Positions 41,087 through 52,376 of a stretch of 64,000 nucleotides of DNA are shown here, in pieces. Both the position numbers and the translations under genes were made by a program. The stretch's first letter is position 1, and each line of letters starts with the position of its first letter. The DNA is from Rubrivivax sp. GTDB lineage: Bacteria > Pseudomonadota > Gammaproteobacteria > Burkholderiales > Burkholderiaceae_C. Under the pieces are notes generated by a model. The model ran no database searches. It was not told the origin of the DNA and was given only the letters and a program-made list of their open reading frames with translations. Location of the stretch: positions 62,001 to 126,000 of the forward strand of contig JAURZM010000048.1 of the NCBI GenBank assembly GCA_030653385.1, written 5' to 3'.

Positions 41087-42460
41087 TCAGGCGCTGACGG
41101 TGCCGTCGGGCGCAGCCGCCACGGCGGCAGCGGGCACCTCATCGGCGGCCGCCAGCCGCCGCACCCGCTGTGCAGGCAGTTGCATGCGGAAAGTCGTGCC
41201 TTTTCCGATTTCGCTTTGCACGTCGATCTCGCCACCGTGGCGCTGCACCACGTGTTTGACGATCGACAAACCCAGGCCGGTGCCACCGGTGTCGCGCGAA
41301 CGGCTGCCGTCGACGCGGTAAAAACGTTCGGTCAGGCGCGGCAGGTGCTCACGTGCGATGCCGATGCCGGTGTCGCTGACTTCGATGTCGGCCGCGCCGC
41401 CGTCGCGCCAGGCCCAGCGCAGGCTGATCTGGCCATCGACGGGTGTGTAGCGCACGGCATTGTTGAGCAAGTTGCCCACCGCGCTGATCAGCTCGGCTTC
41501 GCTACCGGCAATCTCGGCATCGGCGCCGCCGCTGATGTCGATGCGGTGGCGCCCCGCCGACAGCGCCAGCGCATCGTCGTGCGCCCGCTGCAGGATGGGC
41601 GCTGCAGCCACCCAGCGGTCGGGTCCGGGGCGCGGGCTGCCTTCCAGCTGAGCCAGCGTGAGCAAGTCGCCCACCAGCGACTGCATGCGGTCGGTCTGCT
41701 GTTCCATCAGCGTCAGCACGCGGCGGCGCTCGACCTCGGTCAAGGGCAGTTGTGCCAGCGTTTCGACGAAGCCGGCGACCACTGTCAACGGTGTGCGGAT
41801 CTCGTGCGACACATTGGCCACGAAGTCGCGCCGCATCGCCTCGGCACGTTCACGTTCGGTGATGTCCTGCGTCAGCATCAGCTTCATGCCTTCGCCATAA
41901 GCTCGCACGATGACCGACAAAGTGCTGCGACCCAGCGGGCCGGCGAACACGATCGGTTCTTCGAAACGCCCATCTTGCATGTAGGACACAAAGGCCGGTG
42001 CACGCACGAGGTTGGTGACACGCTGCAGCCGGTCTCGCGTCGGATCCAGGCCCAGGTGCTCGGCCGCCACCGAGTTCAGCCAGCTGATCTGGTCAGAGGC
42101 ATCCAGCAGCATCACACCGTTGGGCGAAGCGTCGATGGCAGCCAGGAATTCCTGCAGGCGCTGACGCTCGGCTTGCAGTTCCACGTCCTTGTTGCGCAGC
42201 GCACGCTCAAAACGGTAGCCCAGCTCGCCCCAGAAGCCCGCGTCGCGGGGCGCCGGTGTCTGCCGGGGGCTGCGCAGCCATTCCAGCAGGCGGTGCCCGC
42301 GTGCGGCCTGACGCACATTGACCAGCAAGAGCGCGAGCAAGGCGCCCAAGGCCGACATCGCCAGCGGGCGGCCGGTGAAAAGGCTCGTCAGCGCCCCCAG
42401 CGCGGCGCCCAGTCCGAGCACCAGCAGCGCGGTGACGGCCCTTGGCAACAGCTCGGCCAT
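41087..42460 (-). CDS. phoR: Phosphate regulon sensor histidine kinase PhoR
   Basis: A 457-residue membrane kinase. Two N-terminal helices (about 8-50) are followed by a DUF3329-type linker, a PAS domain (LQEFLAAIDASPNGVMLLDASDQISWLN, near 105-132), HisKA with FVANVSHEIRTPLTVVAGF, and HATPase with NLLNNAVRYTP, VSDTGIGIA and GTGLGLSIVKHVVQRHGG. It phosphorylates PhoB when phosphate is low and dephosphorylates it otherwise, under control of PstSCAB-PhoU. It is the last gene of the seven-gene Pst-Pho operon. The Ala/Pro-rich tail (about 30 residues) is extra. Confidence 0.95.
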   Translation of the reverse strand: MAELLPRAVTALLVLGLGAALGALTSLFTGRPLAMSALGALLALLLVNVRQAARGHRLLEWLRSPRQTPAPRDAGFWGELGYRFERALRNKDVELQAERQRLQEFLAAIDASPNGVMLLDASDQISWLNSVAAEHLGLDPTRDRLQRVTNLVRAPAFVSYMQDGRFEEPIVFAGPLGRSTLSVIVRAYGEGMKLMLTQDITERERAEAMRRDFVANVSHEIRTPLTVVAGFVETLAQLPLTEVERRRVLTLMEQQTDRMQSLVGDLLTLAQLEGSPRPGPDRWVAAAPILQRAHDDALALSAGRHRIDISGGADAEIAGSEAELISAVGNLLNNAVRYTPVDGQISLRWAWRDGGAADIEVSDTGIGIAREHLPRLTERFYRVDGSRSRDTGGTGLGLSIVKHVVQRHGGEIDVQSEIGKGTTFRMQLPAQRVRRLAAADEVPAAAVAAAPDGTVSA

Positions 42461-42478
42461 CTTGAAGAACGTGGTCGC

Positions 42479-43192
42479 TCAAGCGACCAGCGTGCCCTGT
42501 TGTTGCGTCAGCCGGTAGCCGGCGCCACGCACGGTTTCGACAAGCGCGGCTCCCTGCACCGGCGACAAGGCTTCACGCAGGCGCTTCACGTGCACATCCA
42601 CCGTGCGCTCTTCGATGAACACGTGATCTCCCCACACACGGTCCAGCAACTGGGCACGGCTGTGCACACGTTCGGGATGGGTCATCAGGAAATGGAGCAA
42701 GCGGTACTCGGTGGGGCCGATCTTCACTTCAATCACTTGGTCGGCCACGCGGCGGGTGACGCGGTGGGTGGCCGGGTCCAGTTTCAGACCGCTGATTTCC
42801 ACCGCGGCGTCCAGCGCCTCGGGTGCCCGACGGCGCAGCACGGCGCGGATGCGGGCCAGCAGTTCCTTGGTAGAAAAAGGCTTGCTCAGGTAGTCGTCGG
42901 CGCCAGCATCGAGGCCGGTGATCTTGTCGGCTTCTTCTGCGCGCGCTGTGAGCATGATCAGCGGCAGTTCGCGGGTGCGCGATGCGGCACGCCAGCGGCG
43001 CGCGAGCTCGACGCCAGACTGGCCCGGCAGCATCCAGTCCAGCAGCACCAGGTCGGGCAGTTCCCGGTCCACCGCTGCCTGCGCGCTGCTGGCGTCGGCG
43101 GCCAGGCGAACCTCGAAGCCTGCATGGCGCAGGTTGATGGCGATCAGTTCGGCAATCGCATTCTCATCTTCGACCACCAGGATCAGCGCCAT
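42479..43192 (-). CDS. phoB: Phosphate regulon response regulator PhoB
   Basis: A 237-residue OmpR/PhoB-type regulator. Receiver: acidic VVEDENAIAE, phosphorylated Asp near 53 in LVLLDWMLPG, switch Thr in MLTARAEE, Lys in LSKPFS. C-terminal winged helix: IKIGPTEYRLLHFLMTHPERVHSRAQLLDRVWGDHVFIEERTVDVHVKRLR (family pattern; shown in parts: GPTEYRLL and RTVDVHVKRLR). It binds Pho boxes and activates pstS and other phosphate-starvation genes. The start at 43192 is taken, since the upstream extension lies over phoU. It is placed between phoU and phoR. Confidence 0.95.
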   Translation of the reverse strand: MALILVVEDENAIAELIAINLRHAGFEVRLAADASSAQAAVDRELPDLVLLDWMLPGQSGVELARRWRAASRTRELPLIMLTARAEEADKITGLDAGADDYLSKPFSTKELLARIRAVLRRRAPEALDAAVEISGLKLDPATHRVTRRVADQVIEVKIGPTEYRLLHFLMTHPERVHSRAQLLDRVWGDHVFIEERTVDVHVKRLREALSPVQGAALVETVRGAGYRLTQQQGTLVA

Positions 43193-43205
43193 GACCGAAC
43201 CTCTT

Positions 43206-43913
43206 TCAGCGCACGACGTTTTCGACGTCCTGCACCGACGTGTGCCGAACGTCGGTGCCCTTGACGACGTAGATGATGGCTTCGGCCAGGTTCTTGGCGT
43301 GGTCACCCACACGTTCGATGGCCTTGGCCACGAACACCAGATCGATGCTGGACGAGATGGTGCGCGGGTCTTCCATCATGTAGGTGATGAGCTTGCGCAG
43401 CAGGCCGTCGAATTCCTGATCGATCTGGTCGTCCTGCTTCAGCACTTCCAGCGCCTTGGCAGTGTCCAGGCGTGCAAAGGCGTCCAGCGCCTTGCGCAGC
43501 TGCGCAATGGCCAGCTCGGCTTCGAAGTTGAGGTCGGCCACCGGCAGGCGCAGTCGCGTCGACACACCCGTGTTCAGCAGGCGCTGCACGGTGCGCGCGA
43601 TGCGGGCCGCTTCGTCACCCACCCGCTCGAGGTTGGCGATGGCCTTGCTGATGGCAATGAGCAAGCGCAGGTCGCGTGCCGTGGGTTGGCGGCGCGCGAT
43701 GATGGCCGACAGATCGCGGTCGATCTCGACTTCCATCTGGTTGACCCGCTCTTCCTGCTGCAGCACCTGCGCGGCGGTGTCGCCGCTGAACTGCGTCAGG
43801 GCATGCAGGGCGCGCGTGACCTGGGACTCGACCAGGCCGCCCATCTCGAGCACACGGCCGGAAATGCCGCTGAGTTCGGCGTCGAACTGGGTCGAAAGGT
43901 GTTTGTCGCTCAT
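43206..43913 (-). CDS. phoU: Phosphate signalling protein PhoU
   Basis: A 235-residue two-repeat helical protein. It begins SDKHLSTQFDAELSGISGRVLEMGGLVE and has the conserved acidic metal motifs in each half (EVEIDRDLSAIIARRQP near 63; TYMMEDPRTISSSIDLVFVAKAIERVGDHAKNLAEAI near 185-220). PhoU couples the PstSCAB transporter to PhoR and represses phosphate uptake when phosphate is plentiful. It lies between pstB and phoB with a 19-base gap to pstB. Confidence 0.96.
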   Translation of the reverse strand: MSDKHLSTQFDAELSGISGRVLEMGGLVESQVTRALHALTQFSGDTAAQVLQQEERVNQMEVEIDRDLSAIIARRQPTARDLRLLIAISKAIANLERVGDEAARIARTVQRLLNTGVSTRLRLPVADLNFEAELAIAQLRKALDAFARLDTAKALEVLKQDDQIDQEFDGLLRKLITYMMEDPRTISSSIDLVFVAKAIERVGDHAKNLAEAIIYVVKGTDVRHTSVQDVENVVR

Positions 43914-43932
43914 GTCTTGGCTCCTGCGGCGT

Positions 43933-44718
43933 TCAGCCGAATCTTCCGGTGATGTAGTCCTCAGTGTCCTTCTTCTTGGGCTTCATGAAGAGTTCTCCCG
44001 TCGGGCCGAATTCCACCAGGTCGCCCAGGTACATATAGGCCGTGTAGTCGCTGCAGCGTGCCGCCTGCTGCATGTTGTGGGTGACGATCATCACCGTGTA
44101 GTCACTCTTCAGTTCATGAATCAGCTCTTCGATCTTGCCAGTAGAAATGGGGTCCAGTGCAGAACAGGGTTCGTCAAGCAGCAGCACCTCGGGCTTGATG
44201 GCAATGCCGCGGGCAATGCACAGCCGCTGCTGCTGGCCACCCGACAGGCTGGAGCCACTCTGGTTGAGCTTGTCCTTGACCTCGTTCCACAGTGCCGATT
44301 TCTTCAGCGCCCATTCCACACGTTCGTCCATCTCCACCCGCGGCAGGGTTTCGAACAGTCGCACGCCAAAGGCGATGTTGTCGTAGATCGACATCGGGAA
44401 GGGCGTCGGCTTCTGGAACACCATGCCGATCTTGGCGCGGATCAGCGTGACATCGACCTTGGTCTTCAGGATGTCCTCGCCGTCCAGCGTGATGGCACCT
44501 TCCGCGCGCTGCTCCGGGTAGAGCTCGAACATGCGGTTGAAGGTGCGCAGCAGGGTGCTCTTGCCACACCCCGAAGGCCCGATGAAGGCCGTGACCTTGC
44601 GCTCGGGGATGTCCAGGTTGATGCTCTTCAGCGCCTGAAAGCTGCCGTAGTAGAAATTCAGGTCGCGTACCGAGACCTTGACCTTCTCATGCGCGGGCAG
44701 GTCAACCTTCATGTCCAT
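43933..44718 (-). CDS. pstB: Phosphate ABC transporter ATPase PstB
   Basis: A 261-residue ABC ATPase energising phosphate import. Walker [15 protein letters not shown] near 52-65, the long PstB-specific insertion [23 protein letters not shown] near 95-117, signature [16 protein letters not shown] near 168-183, Walker [16 protein letters not shown], and H-loop [14 protein letters not shown]. Starts at 44718 or 44712. It is separated from pstA by about 100 bases that hold a dispersed repeat, so its mRNA may be processed there. Confidence 0.97.
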   Translation of the reverse strand: MDMKVDLPAHEKVKVSVRDLNFYYGSFQALKSINLDIPERKVTAFIGPSGCGKSTLLRTFNRMFELYPEQRAEGAITLDGEDILKTKVDVTLIRAKIGMVFQKPTPFPMSIYDNIAFGVRLFETLPRVEMDERVEWALKKSALWNEVKDKLNQSGSSLSGGQQQRLCIARGIAIKPEVLLLDEPCSALDPISTGKIEELIHELKSDYTVMIVTHNMQQAARCSDYTAYMYLGDLVEFGPTGELFMKPKKKDTEDYITGRFG

Positions 44719-44744
44719 GAATTCATCCGATCAAGTTTCCCGCT

Positions 44745-44816
44745 GCGGAACCGGCTTGGCCGGGCCGCTGGCGGACACCCCCTCGGGGGGCAGCGAGCGC
44801 AAGCGAGCTTGGGGGC
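44745..44816. repeat. Intergenic GC-rich repeat, copy 2 (pstA-pstB)
   Basis: The plus strand begins GCGGAACCGGCTTGGCCGGG, continues through ACCCCCTCGGGGGGCAGCG and ends GAGCTTGGGGGC, directly next to the pstA stop. It is clearly related to 21608-21684. On the gene strand it folds into hairpins (CCGGCCAAGCCGG and CCCCCCGAGGGGG), so it may protect the 3' end of the pstSCA mRNA. Confidence 0.75.
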
Positions 44817-45686
44817 TCATGTCTTGTTGCGAAAAAGTACGCGCGCCAGGATGTTGAGCGCCAGCACACCGATGGTGATGAGAAAGACGCCGGCCCACGC
44901 CAGCTTCTGCCAGTTTTCGTAGGGGCTCATCGCAAACTTGAAGATCGTCACCGGCAGGCTGGCCATGGGCTCGCCCAGGTTCAGCGTGAAGAACTGGTTT
45001 GACAAGGCGGTGAACAGCAGTGGCGCGGTTTCGCCGGCAATGCGTGCAAACGCCAACATGATGCCGGTGATCACCCCAGCCCGCGCCGCCTTCAGCGTCA
45101 CCGACGAGATGACCTTCCACTTTGGTGTGCCCAGCGCATAAGCCGCTTCGCGCAGTGCATTGGGAATCAGGCTGAGCATGTTTTCGGTGGTGCGCACGAC
45201 CACCGGGATGACGATCAGTGCCAGCGCCAGCACGCCGGCAAAAGCCGAGAAGGTTTTCATCTGCGCCACCACCACGGCATAGATGAAGAGGCCGATGACG
45301 ATGGAAGGTGCCGACAGCAGGATGTCATTGATGAAGCCGGTCACGGCGCCCAGCCAGCCCCGCTTGCCGTACTCGGCCAGGTAGACCCCGGCCATCACGC
45401 CAATCGGCGTGCCCAGCGCTGTGGCCAGCGTTACCATGATCAGCGAACCGACGATGGCATTGGCGAGGCCACCGATCTCGGCTTGCGGCGGCGGCGTCGA
45501 TTCGGTGAACACCGACAGGCCCAGTCCGTCCAGGCCCAGGCGGAAGGTCTCGAGCAGGATCCAGGTCAGCCAGAACACACCGAAAGCCATGGCGCCCAGC
45601 GCCAACGACAGTGCAACGACATTGATGAGCTTGCGCTTGCGGTGCAGTGCCAAGCGGCCGCTGTCGAGCGTGGTGAAGCGGCTCAT
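44817..45686 (-). CDS. pstA: Phosphate ABC transporter permease PstA
   Basis: A 289-residue inner-membrane permease with six helices. The binding-protein-dependent transport motif [29 protein letters not shown] (about 180-208) makes the coupling helix for PstB. It pairs with PstC to form the phosphate channel. Its start overlaps the pstC stop (ATGA at 45683-45686). Length and motif are as usual for the family. Confidence 0.96.
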   Translation of the reverse strand: MSRFTTLDSGRLALHRKRKLINVVALSLALGAMAFGVFWLTWILLETFRLGLDGLGLSVFTESTPPPQAEIGGLANAIVGSLIMVTLATALGTPIGVMAGVYLAEYGKRGWLGAVTGFINDILLSAPSIVIGLFIYAVVVAQMKTFSAFAGVLALALIVIPVVVRTTENMLSLIPNALREAAYALGTPKWKVISSVTLKAARAGVITGIMLAFARIAGETAPLLFTALSNQFFTLNLGEPMASLPVTIFKFAMSPYENWQKLAWAGVFLITIGVLALNILARVLFRNKT

Positions 45687-46660
45687 GCGCGGTTCCCTTC
45701 ACCCCGGCGCAGTCGGGACAGCAAGACCTTCGACAGGGCCAGCACGATGAAAGTGATCAGGAACAGGATCAGGCCCAGGTAGATCAACGCCGCCTGGTGC
45801 AGGCCTTCGCCGGCCTCGGCAAACTCGTTGGCCAGCGCCGAGGTGATGCTGTTGGCCGCCTGAAACAGCGACAGCGAATCGAGCTGGTTGAAGTTACCGA
45901 TCACAAAAGTCACCGCCATCGTTTCCCCCAGCGCCCGCCCCAGACCCAGCATGATGGCGCCCGCGACGCCGGTCTTTGTGTAGGGCAGGACGACGCGCGA
46001 CACCACCTCCCAGGTGGTCGAGCCCAGACCGTAGGCCGATTCCTTCAGCATGGCCGGTGTGGTCTCGAACACATCGCGCATCACCGATGCGATGAACGGG
46101 ATGACCATGATCGCCAGGATGATGCCGGCTGACAGGATGCCGATGCCCACCGGCGGGCCTGAAAACAGTGCGGACAGCACCGGCACGTCGCCAAACGCCG
46201 ACTGCAGAGGCTGCTGCACATAGGTGGCCAGGATCGGGCCGAAGACCAGCAGGCCCCACATGCCGTAGACGATGGACGGCACCGCCGCGAGCAGTTCGAT
46301 GGCCACACCCAGCGGCCGCTTCAGCCACAGTGGCGACAACTCGGTCAGGAAGATGGCAATGCCGAAGCTCACCGGCACGGCAATCAGCAAGGCGATGAAC
46401 GATGTCATCAAGGTGCCGTAGATCATCACCAGGCCGCCGAACTTCAGTTGCACCGGGTCCCACTCGGTCGACACGAAAAACCCCAGCCCGAACTCGCGGA
46501 TGGCAGGCATCGCGCCCACGAGCAGCGAAACGATGATGCCGGCCAGCAGCAGCAGCGTGACCCAGGCCGCTCCATGGGCCAGCAGGGCAAACGCCGCGTC
46601 TGCCCAGGGCAAGACGCGGCGGCGTTTCGGGAACTCGGCTGGCAGGGATTGGCTTTCCAT
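45683..46660 (-). CDS. pstC: Phosphate ABC transporter permease PstC
   Basis: A 325-residue permease with six helices after a 25-residue cytosolic tail. The family motifs are [21 protein letters not shown] near 142-162 and the EAA loop [30 protein letters not shown] near 207-236. It forms the membrane channel with PstA. A region of about 110 bases with hairpins separates it from pstS, which may keep PstS expression higher than the rest. Confidence 0.96.
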   Translation of the reverse strand: MESQSLPAEFPKRRRVLPWADAAFALLAHGAAWVTLLLLAGIIVSLLVGAMPAIREFGLGFFVSTEWDPVQLKFGGLVMIYGTLMTSFIALLIAVPVSFGIAIFLTELSPLWLKRPLGVAIELLAAVPSIVYGMWGLLVFGPILATYVQQPLQSAFGDVPVLSALFSGPPVGIGILSAGIILAIMVIPFIASVMRDVFETTPAMLKESAYGLGSTTWEVVSRVVLPYTKTGVAGAIMLGLGRALGETMAVTFVIGNFNQLDSLSLFQAANSITSALANEFAEAGEGLHQAALIYLGLILFLITFIVLALSKVLLSRLRRGEGNRA

Positions 46661-46695
46661 CCTGGCTCTTGTTCGTGGGGACTGTTGGGCGATGC

Positions 46696-46725
46696 AGACG
46701 CCATCAGGCCTGTGCCCGGGCGTCT
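46696..46725 (-). promoter_or_regulatory. Hairpin between pstS and pstC
   Basis: Inverted repeats AGACGCC (46696-46702) and GGCGTCT (46719-46725) enclose a 16-base loop that itself contains the palindrome CAGGCCTG. A second weaker GC-rich stem lies at about 46730-46765. Such structures after a binding-protein gene commonly stabilise the upstream message or attenuate the downstream part. Confidence 0.5.
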
Positions 46726-46770
46726 ACGGGGGCGGGCCGCCGGCAAGGCCGACGTTCCGCCGTGCGCGGT

Positions 46771-47805
46771 TTATCGGTAGGCGATGGGCTTGCCCGCTGC
46801 GTCCTTGATCATGTCGGCCCAGTGCTTGCGCACCAGGTCCTTCACCGCTGGCGGCAAGGGCACGTAGTCCAGGTCCTCGGCCATCTTGTCGCCGCTGTTG
46901 TAGGTCCAATCGAAGAACTTGAGCGCATGGCCGGCGGTGGCCGGCTTGCCTTGCAGCTTGTGCATCAGGATGTAGGTGGCGCCGGTGATGGGCCAGCTGT
47001 CCTTGCCCGCCTGCTCGGTCAGGATCTGGTAGAAGGTCTTTGACCAGTCGGCACCCGCTGCGGCGGCCTTGAAACTGGTGTCGCTTGGCGCCACGAAGAG
47101 GCCGTCCTTGTTGCGCATCAGCACGTGGCTCATCTTGTTCTGCTTGGCGTAGGCGTATTCGACATAGCCGATGGAGTTGGGCAGGCGCTGCACAAACGCC
47201 GACACCCCCTCGTTGCCTTTGCCACCGGCGCCCGTGGGCCAGTTGACTGCCGTGCCTTCGCCCACCTTCGACTTCCAGTCCGCGTTCACCTTGGACAGGT
47301 AATTGGTGAAGATGAAGGTGGTGCCCGAACCGTCGGCACGGCGCACGGCCGAGATGGCCGCGTCGGGCAAGGGCACGCCCGGGTTCAACGCCACCAGCGC
47401 AGGGTCGTTCCAGCGGCTGATCTTGCCCAGGTAGATGTCACCCAGGATCTGGCCATTCATGCGGATCTGACCGGGCGTGATGCCCTTGATATTGACCACC
47501 GGCACCACACCGCCGATGACGGTGGGGAACTGCACCAGATCGTCCTTGGCCAGTTCTTCGTCGGTCAGCGGCATGTCGCTGGCCCCGAAGTCCACGGTCT
47601 TGCCACGAATCTGCCGAATGCCGGCGCCCGAACCCACCGACTGGTAGTTGATGCGTGCGCCAACGGCCTTGTGATACGCATCAGCCCACTTGGCGTAGAC
47701 CGGGGCCGGGAAGGTGGCACCCGCGCCGGTGACGTTCTGCGCCAGGGCAGGCCCAGTTGACACCGACAAGGCAAGGGCAAACGCAGCAAAACGGGCAAGG
47801 GTCAT
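46771..47805 (-). CDS. pstS: Periplasmic phosphate-binding protein PstS
   Basis: A 344-residue high-affinity phosphate-binding protein. The Sec signal ends AALSVSTGPALAQ-type near residue 23. The mature start NVTGAGATFPAPVYAKWADAYH is diagnostic, and phosphate ligands lie in GSGAGIRQI near 57-65, FGASDMPL near 72, and RADGSGTTFIFTNYLS near 155-170. The start at 47805 is preceded by the Pho-box promoter. As first gene of the operon it is expected to be strongly induced when phosphate is low. Confidence 0.97.
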   Translation of the reverse strand: MTLARFAAFALALSVSTGPALAQNVTGAGATFPAPVYAKWADAYHKAVGARINYQSVGSGAGIRQIRGKTVDFGASDMPLTDEELAKDDLVQFPTVIGGVVPVVNIKGITPGQIRMNGQILGDIYLGKISRWNDPALVALNPGVPLPDAAISAVRRADGSGTTFIFTNYLSKVNADWKSKVGEGTAVNWPTGAGGKGNEGVSAFVQRLPNSIGYVEYAYAKQNKMSHVLMRNKDGLFVAPSDTSFKAAAAGADWSKTFYQILTEQAGKDSWPITGATYILMHKLQGKPATAGHALKFFDWTYNSGDKMAEDLDYVPLPPAVKDLVRKHWADMIKDAAGKPIAYR

Positions 47806-47841
47806 GGCAGGGATTCTCGTGCGGTGGTGGGCGATGCACAG

Positions 47842-47874
47842 ACTGTATGAAAAACAGATGACACCCGTGTGACA
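47842..47874 (-). promoter_or_regulatory. PhoB-dependent promoter of the pst operon (Pho box and -10)
   Basis: On the minus strand TGTCACACGGGTGTCAT (47874-47858) contains two TGTCA repeats 11 bases apart, the Pho-box pattern. Ten bases downstream is TACAGT (47847-47842), a suitable -10. A Pho box replacing the -35 at this distance is the known PhoB class arrangement. Transcription should start near 47835. Confidence 0.85.
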
Positions 47875-48003
47875 CAACGGGAGCTACCCAGCCCCATTGT
47901 CACCGGGTCGTTTGCCTGTCATTGTGCCGTCACGGGCAGGGCGCCACGCACGGCGCCTGAGCACGGTACACCTGCGGCTGGGCGCGCCGGTGCTGGCGAA
48001 CAG

Positions 48004-48021
48004 ATGCCGGGGTACCGGCAT
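48004..48021 (-). terminator. Hairpin after glmM
   Basis: ATGCCGG, a four-base loop and CCGGCAT form a perfect seven-pair stem about 40 bases past the glmM stop, before the pstS promoter. There is only a short T-poor tail, so it may be Rho-assisted or a 3' stabiliser. Confidence 0.45.
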
Positions 48022-48060
48022 GGGGCCGTGCCAGGGGCGCTTGCGCCGCCGGCGGCGGGG

Positions 48061-49395
48061 TCAACCGGCGGCTGCGGCCGCGGCCATCGTCTCGGCGCAA
48101 CGGCGGCCCAGCACGCCGTCGCGGGCCTCGACCATCACCCGCAGCACGGGCTCGGTACCCGAGGCGCGAATCAGCACGCGGCCAGCATCGCCCAGTTCCT
48201 GTTCGGCCTTGTGTTGCGCGTCGGCCAGCACTCCGTTGAGCTTCCAGTCGCTGCCTTCGCGCAGGCGCACGTTGATCATGGTCTGCGGGAACAGGGCCAC
48301 GCCTTCGAGCATGGCGTGCAGGTTCAGCCCGCTGCGGCGCACAGCCTGCAGAATCTGAAGCGCGCTGACGATGCCGTCGCCCGTGGTGTGGCGATCCAGC
48401 GCCAGCAGGTGGCCCGAACTTTCGCCGCCCAGATGCCAGCCGCGTGCACTGAGTTCCTCCAGCACGTAGCGGTCACCCACCTTGGCACGCACCAGCTTCA
48501 CGCCCTGGCGCGCCAGCGCCACTTCGACCGCCATATTCGTCATCAGCGTGCCCACCACACCTGGCACGGCGCGCTGCTGCGCCAGACGGTCCATGGCCAT
48601 CACGTACAGCAATTCATCGCCGTTGAAGAGCCGACCCTGCGCGTCGACCATCTGCAGGCGGTCGGCATCACCGTCCAGCGCAATGCCATAGTCAGCTCGG
48701 TGCTCGGCGATTGCCTGCACCAGGGCCTGCGGCGCCGTCGCGCCCACGCCCTGGTTGATGTTCAAGCCGTCGGGGCTGCAACCGATGCGCACGACGTTGG
48801 CACCCAGTTCATGGAAGACGTCGGGCGCCACGTGATAGGCCGCGCCATGTGCCGCATCGACCACGATCTTCATGCCGCGCAGCGACAGCGAATGTGGCAC
48901 CGTGCTCTTGCAGAACTCGATGTAGCGGCCGCCCGCGTCGGTCAGTCGCCGGGCTTTGCCCAGGGCTGCTGAGTTGACCCACTTCGGCGGCACCAGCAAC
49001 TCGGCTTCGACCGCCACTTCCCACTCGTCGGGCAGCTTGTGGCCACCGGAAGAGAAAAACTTGATGCCGTTGTCGTCGAAAGGGTTGTGCGAGGCGCTGA
49101 TCACCACACCCAGGTCCAGGCGCAGCGCACGCGTCAGGTAGGCCACGCCCGGCGTTGGCAAGGGGCCAGTCAGCAGCACGTCGACACCGGCCGAAGCAAA
49201 ACCGGCCTCGAGCGACGATTCCAGCATGTAGCCCGAGATTCGTGTGTCCTTGCCGATCAACACCGTGGGGCGCGGCGTCTGGCGGCGCAGCACCTGGCCC
49301 ACGGCATGGCCCAGGCGCAACATGAAGTCGGGCGTGATGGCGCCCTGCCCCACGGTGCCACGGATGCCGTCGGTACCGAAATATGTTCTGCTCAT
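48061..49395 (-). CDS. glmM: Phosphoglucosamine mutase
   Basis: A 444-residue enzyme converting glucosamine-6-phosphate to glucosamine-1-phosphate for UDP-GlcNAc synthesis. It begins [15 protein letters not shown]. The phosphoserine loop is [19 protein letters not shown] near 98-116; the metal loop is [13 protein letters not shown] near 240; the sugar-binding loop GGESSGHLL near 325; and the phosphate-binding loop [15 protein letters not shown] near 410. The ATG is preceded by GGAG. It follows folP with an 85-base gap, an order (ftsH-folP-glmM) shared with many proteobacteria. Confidence 0.97.
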   Translation of the reverse strand: MSRTYFGTDGIRGTVGQGAITPDFMLRLGHAVGQVLRRQTPRPTVLIGKDTRISGYMLESSLEAGFASAGVDVLLTGPLPTPGVAYLTRALRLDLGVVISASHNPFDDNGIKFFSSGGHKLPDEWEVAVEAELLVPPKWVNSAALGKARRLTDAGGRYIEFCKSTVPHSLSLRGMKIVVDAAHGAAYHVAPDVFHELGANVVRIGCSPDGLNINQGVGATAPQALVQAIAEHRADYGIALDGDADRLQMVDAQGRLFNGDELLYVMAMDRLAQQRAVPGVVGTLMTNMAVEVALARQGVKLVRAKVGDRYVLEELSARGWHLGGESSGHLLALDRHTTGDGIVSALQILQAVRRSGLNLHAMLEGVALFPQTMINVRLREGSDWKLNGVLADAQHKAEQELGDAGRVLIRASGTEPVLRVMVEARDGVLGRRCAETMAAAAAAG

Positions 49396-49480
49396 GTGCG
49401 GATCTCCTGCGGGCGATTTTCCGGCCTGGGCAGCTGTTCAGCGGCCAGCGGCTGCTGGTCTTGTGAGCATTTGTTCTGGC

Positions 49481-50323
49481 TCAAGCTGCGGGCGGTGACA
49501 GCAAACCGGCCGCACGCCAGACCTTGAGCGCGTCCACCGTGGCCGCGACGTCGTGGACGCGGACGATGGCTGCACCCTGTTGCACCGCTGCCAGCGCGGC
49601 AGCCACGCTGGCAGCCAGGCGCTGGTTGACCGGGCGCCCGGTCAGGTGGCCCAGGGCACTCTTGCGTGACCAACCCAGCAGCAAGGGGCGGCCCAGGACG
49701 GCCAGCTCATGTTGGCGTCGCAGCAGCGTCCAGTTGTGTTCAGCTGTCTTGGCGAATCCGATGCCGGGGTCGAGCACGATGCGCTGCGGCACGATGCCGG
49801 ACAGCTCGATTTCCCGAACCCGCTGAGCCAGGAAGTCACGCACCTCGACGACCACGTCTTCATACTCGGCCAGCGTTTGCATGGTGTCCGGTTCGCCGCG
49901 CATGTGCATCAGGCAGACACCGGCCCGTGGATGCGCCGCCACCACCTTCAACGCGCCTGGGCGGCGCAGTGACCGCACGTCGTTGATGACGTCGGCGCCC
50001 AAGGCCAGCGCCTCTTGCATGACACGCGGTTCGCTGGTGTCCACCGACACCGGCACCCCCAGCTTCACTGCTTCGCGCAGCACCGGCAGCACACGTGCCA
50101 GTTCGTGCGCGACACCCGGAGCGGTAGAACCCGGGCTGGTGGATTCACCCCCGATGTCCAGCATGTCGGCGCCCTCTTCCACCAGACGCTGGCAGTGGCC
50201 GATGGCCGCGGCTGCAGCGGCATGCTGACCGCCGTCGGAAAAGGAATCGGGGGTGGCGTTGACGATGCCCATCACCCGCGGCTGCGACAGATCGATGTTG
50301 AAACGCGAGGTCAGCCAGTGCAT
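49481..50323 (-). CDS. folP: Dihydropteroate synthase
   Basis: A 280-residue TIM-barrel enzyme joining p-aminobenzoate to dihydropterin pyrophosphate in folate synthesis; the target of sulfonamides. Conserved: VMGIVNATPDSFSDGG (about 17-32), DIGGESTSPGS near 57, VDTSEPRVMQEAL, VINDVRSL, VCLMHMRG, VLDPGIGFAKTAEHN near 175, GWSRKSALG near 213, and RVHDVAATVDALKV at the end. The ATG at 50323 matches the family N terminus; the frame extends upstream into ftsH antiphase. A terminator-like hairpin separates it from ftsH. Confidence 0.96.
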   Translation of the reverse strand: MHWLTSRFNIDLSQPRVMGIVNATPDSFSDGGQHAAAAAAIGHCQRLVEEGADMLDIGGESTSPGSTAPGVAHELARVLPVLREAVKLGVPVSVDTSEPRVMQEALALGADVINDVRSLRRPGALKVVAAHPRAGVCLMHMRGEPDTMQTLAEYEDVVVEVRDFLAQRVREIELSGIVPQRIVLDPGIGFAKTAEHNWTLLRRQHELAVLGRPLLLGWSRKSALGHLTGRPVNQRLAASVAAALAAVQQGAAIVRVHDVAATVDALKVWRAAGLLSPPAA

Positions 50324-50344
50324 AGGGCTCCTTGGAGCAGGCCC

Positions 50345-50371
50345 AAACGGAAAGCGGGGCCGAAGCCCCGC
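50345..50371 (-). terminator. Intrinsic terminator after ftsH
   Basis: On the minus strand GCGGGGC, TTCG loop, GCCCCGC, then TTTCCGTTT. A strong seven-pair stem placed between ftsH and folP. Confidence 0.85.
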
Positions 50372-50408
50372 CTGGATCTTGTCGACGACTGGCGTCGGGG
50401 CCGCAGCT

Positions 50409-52313
<1,905 letters not shown>

Positions 52314-52343
52314 CGCGGCTCCTTCTTCCAGTTCAGCGGTACC

Positions 52344-52363
52344 GCACATCGGATCCGATGTGC
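52344..52363. promoter_or_regulatory. Perfect 20-base palindrome in the ftsH leader
   Basis: GCACATCGGATCCGATGTGC equals its own reverse complement. It lies between the heat-shock-type promoter and the start, about 10 bases past the expected transcription start. It may be an operator or fold as a 5' hairpin in the mRNA. Confidence 0.6.
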
Positions 52364-52376
52364 CGAATTCCACGGT

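Noticed and set aside
46690-46770. Third copy of the dispersed repeat between pstS and pstC
   Set aside because: On the minus strand GCGGAAC and GCCGGCGG occur, but the C-run/G-run centre and the TGGGGGC end are missing. It is better explained as ordinary hairpins.
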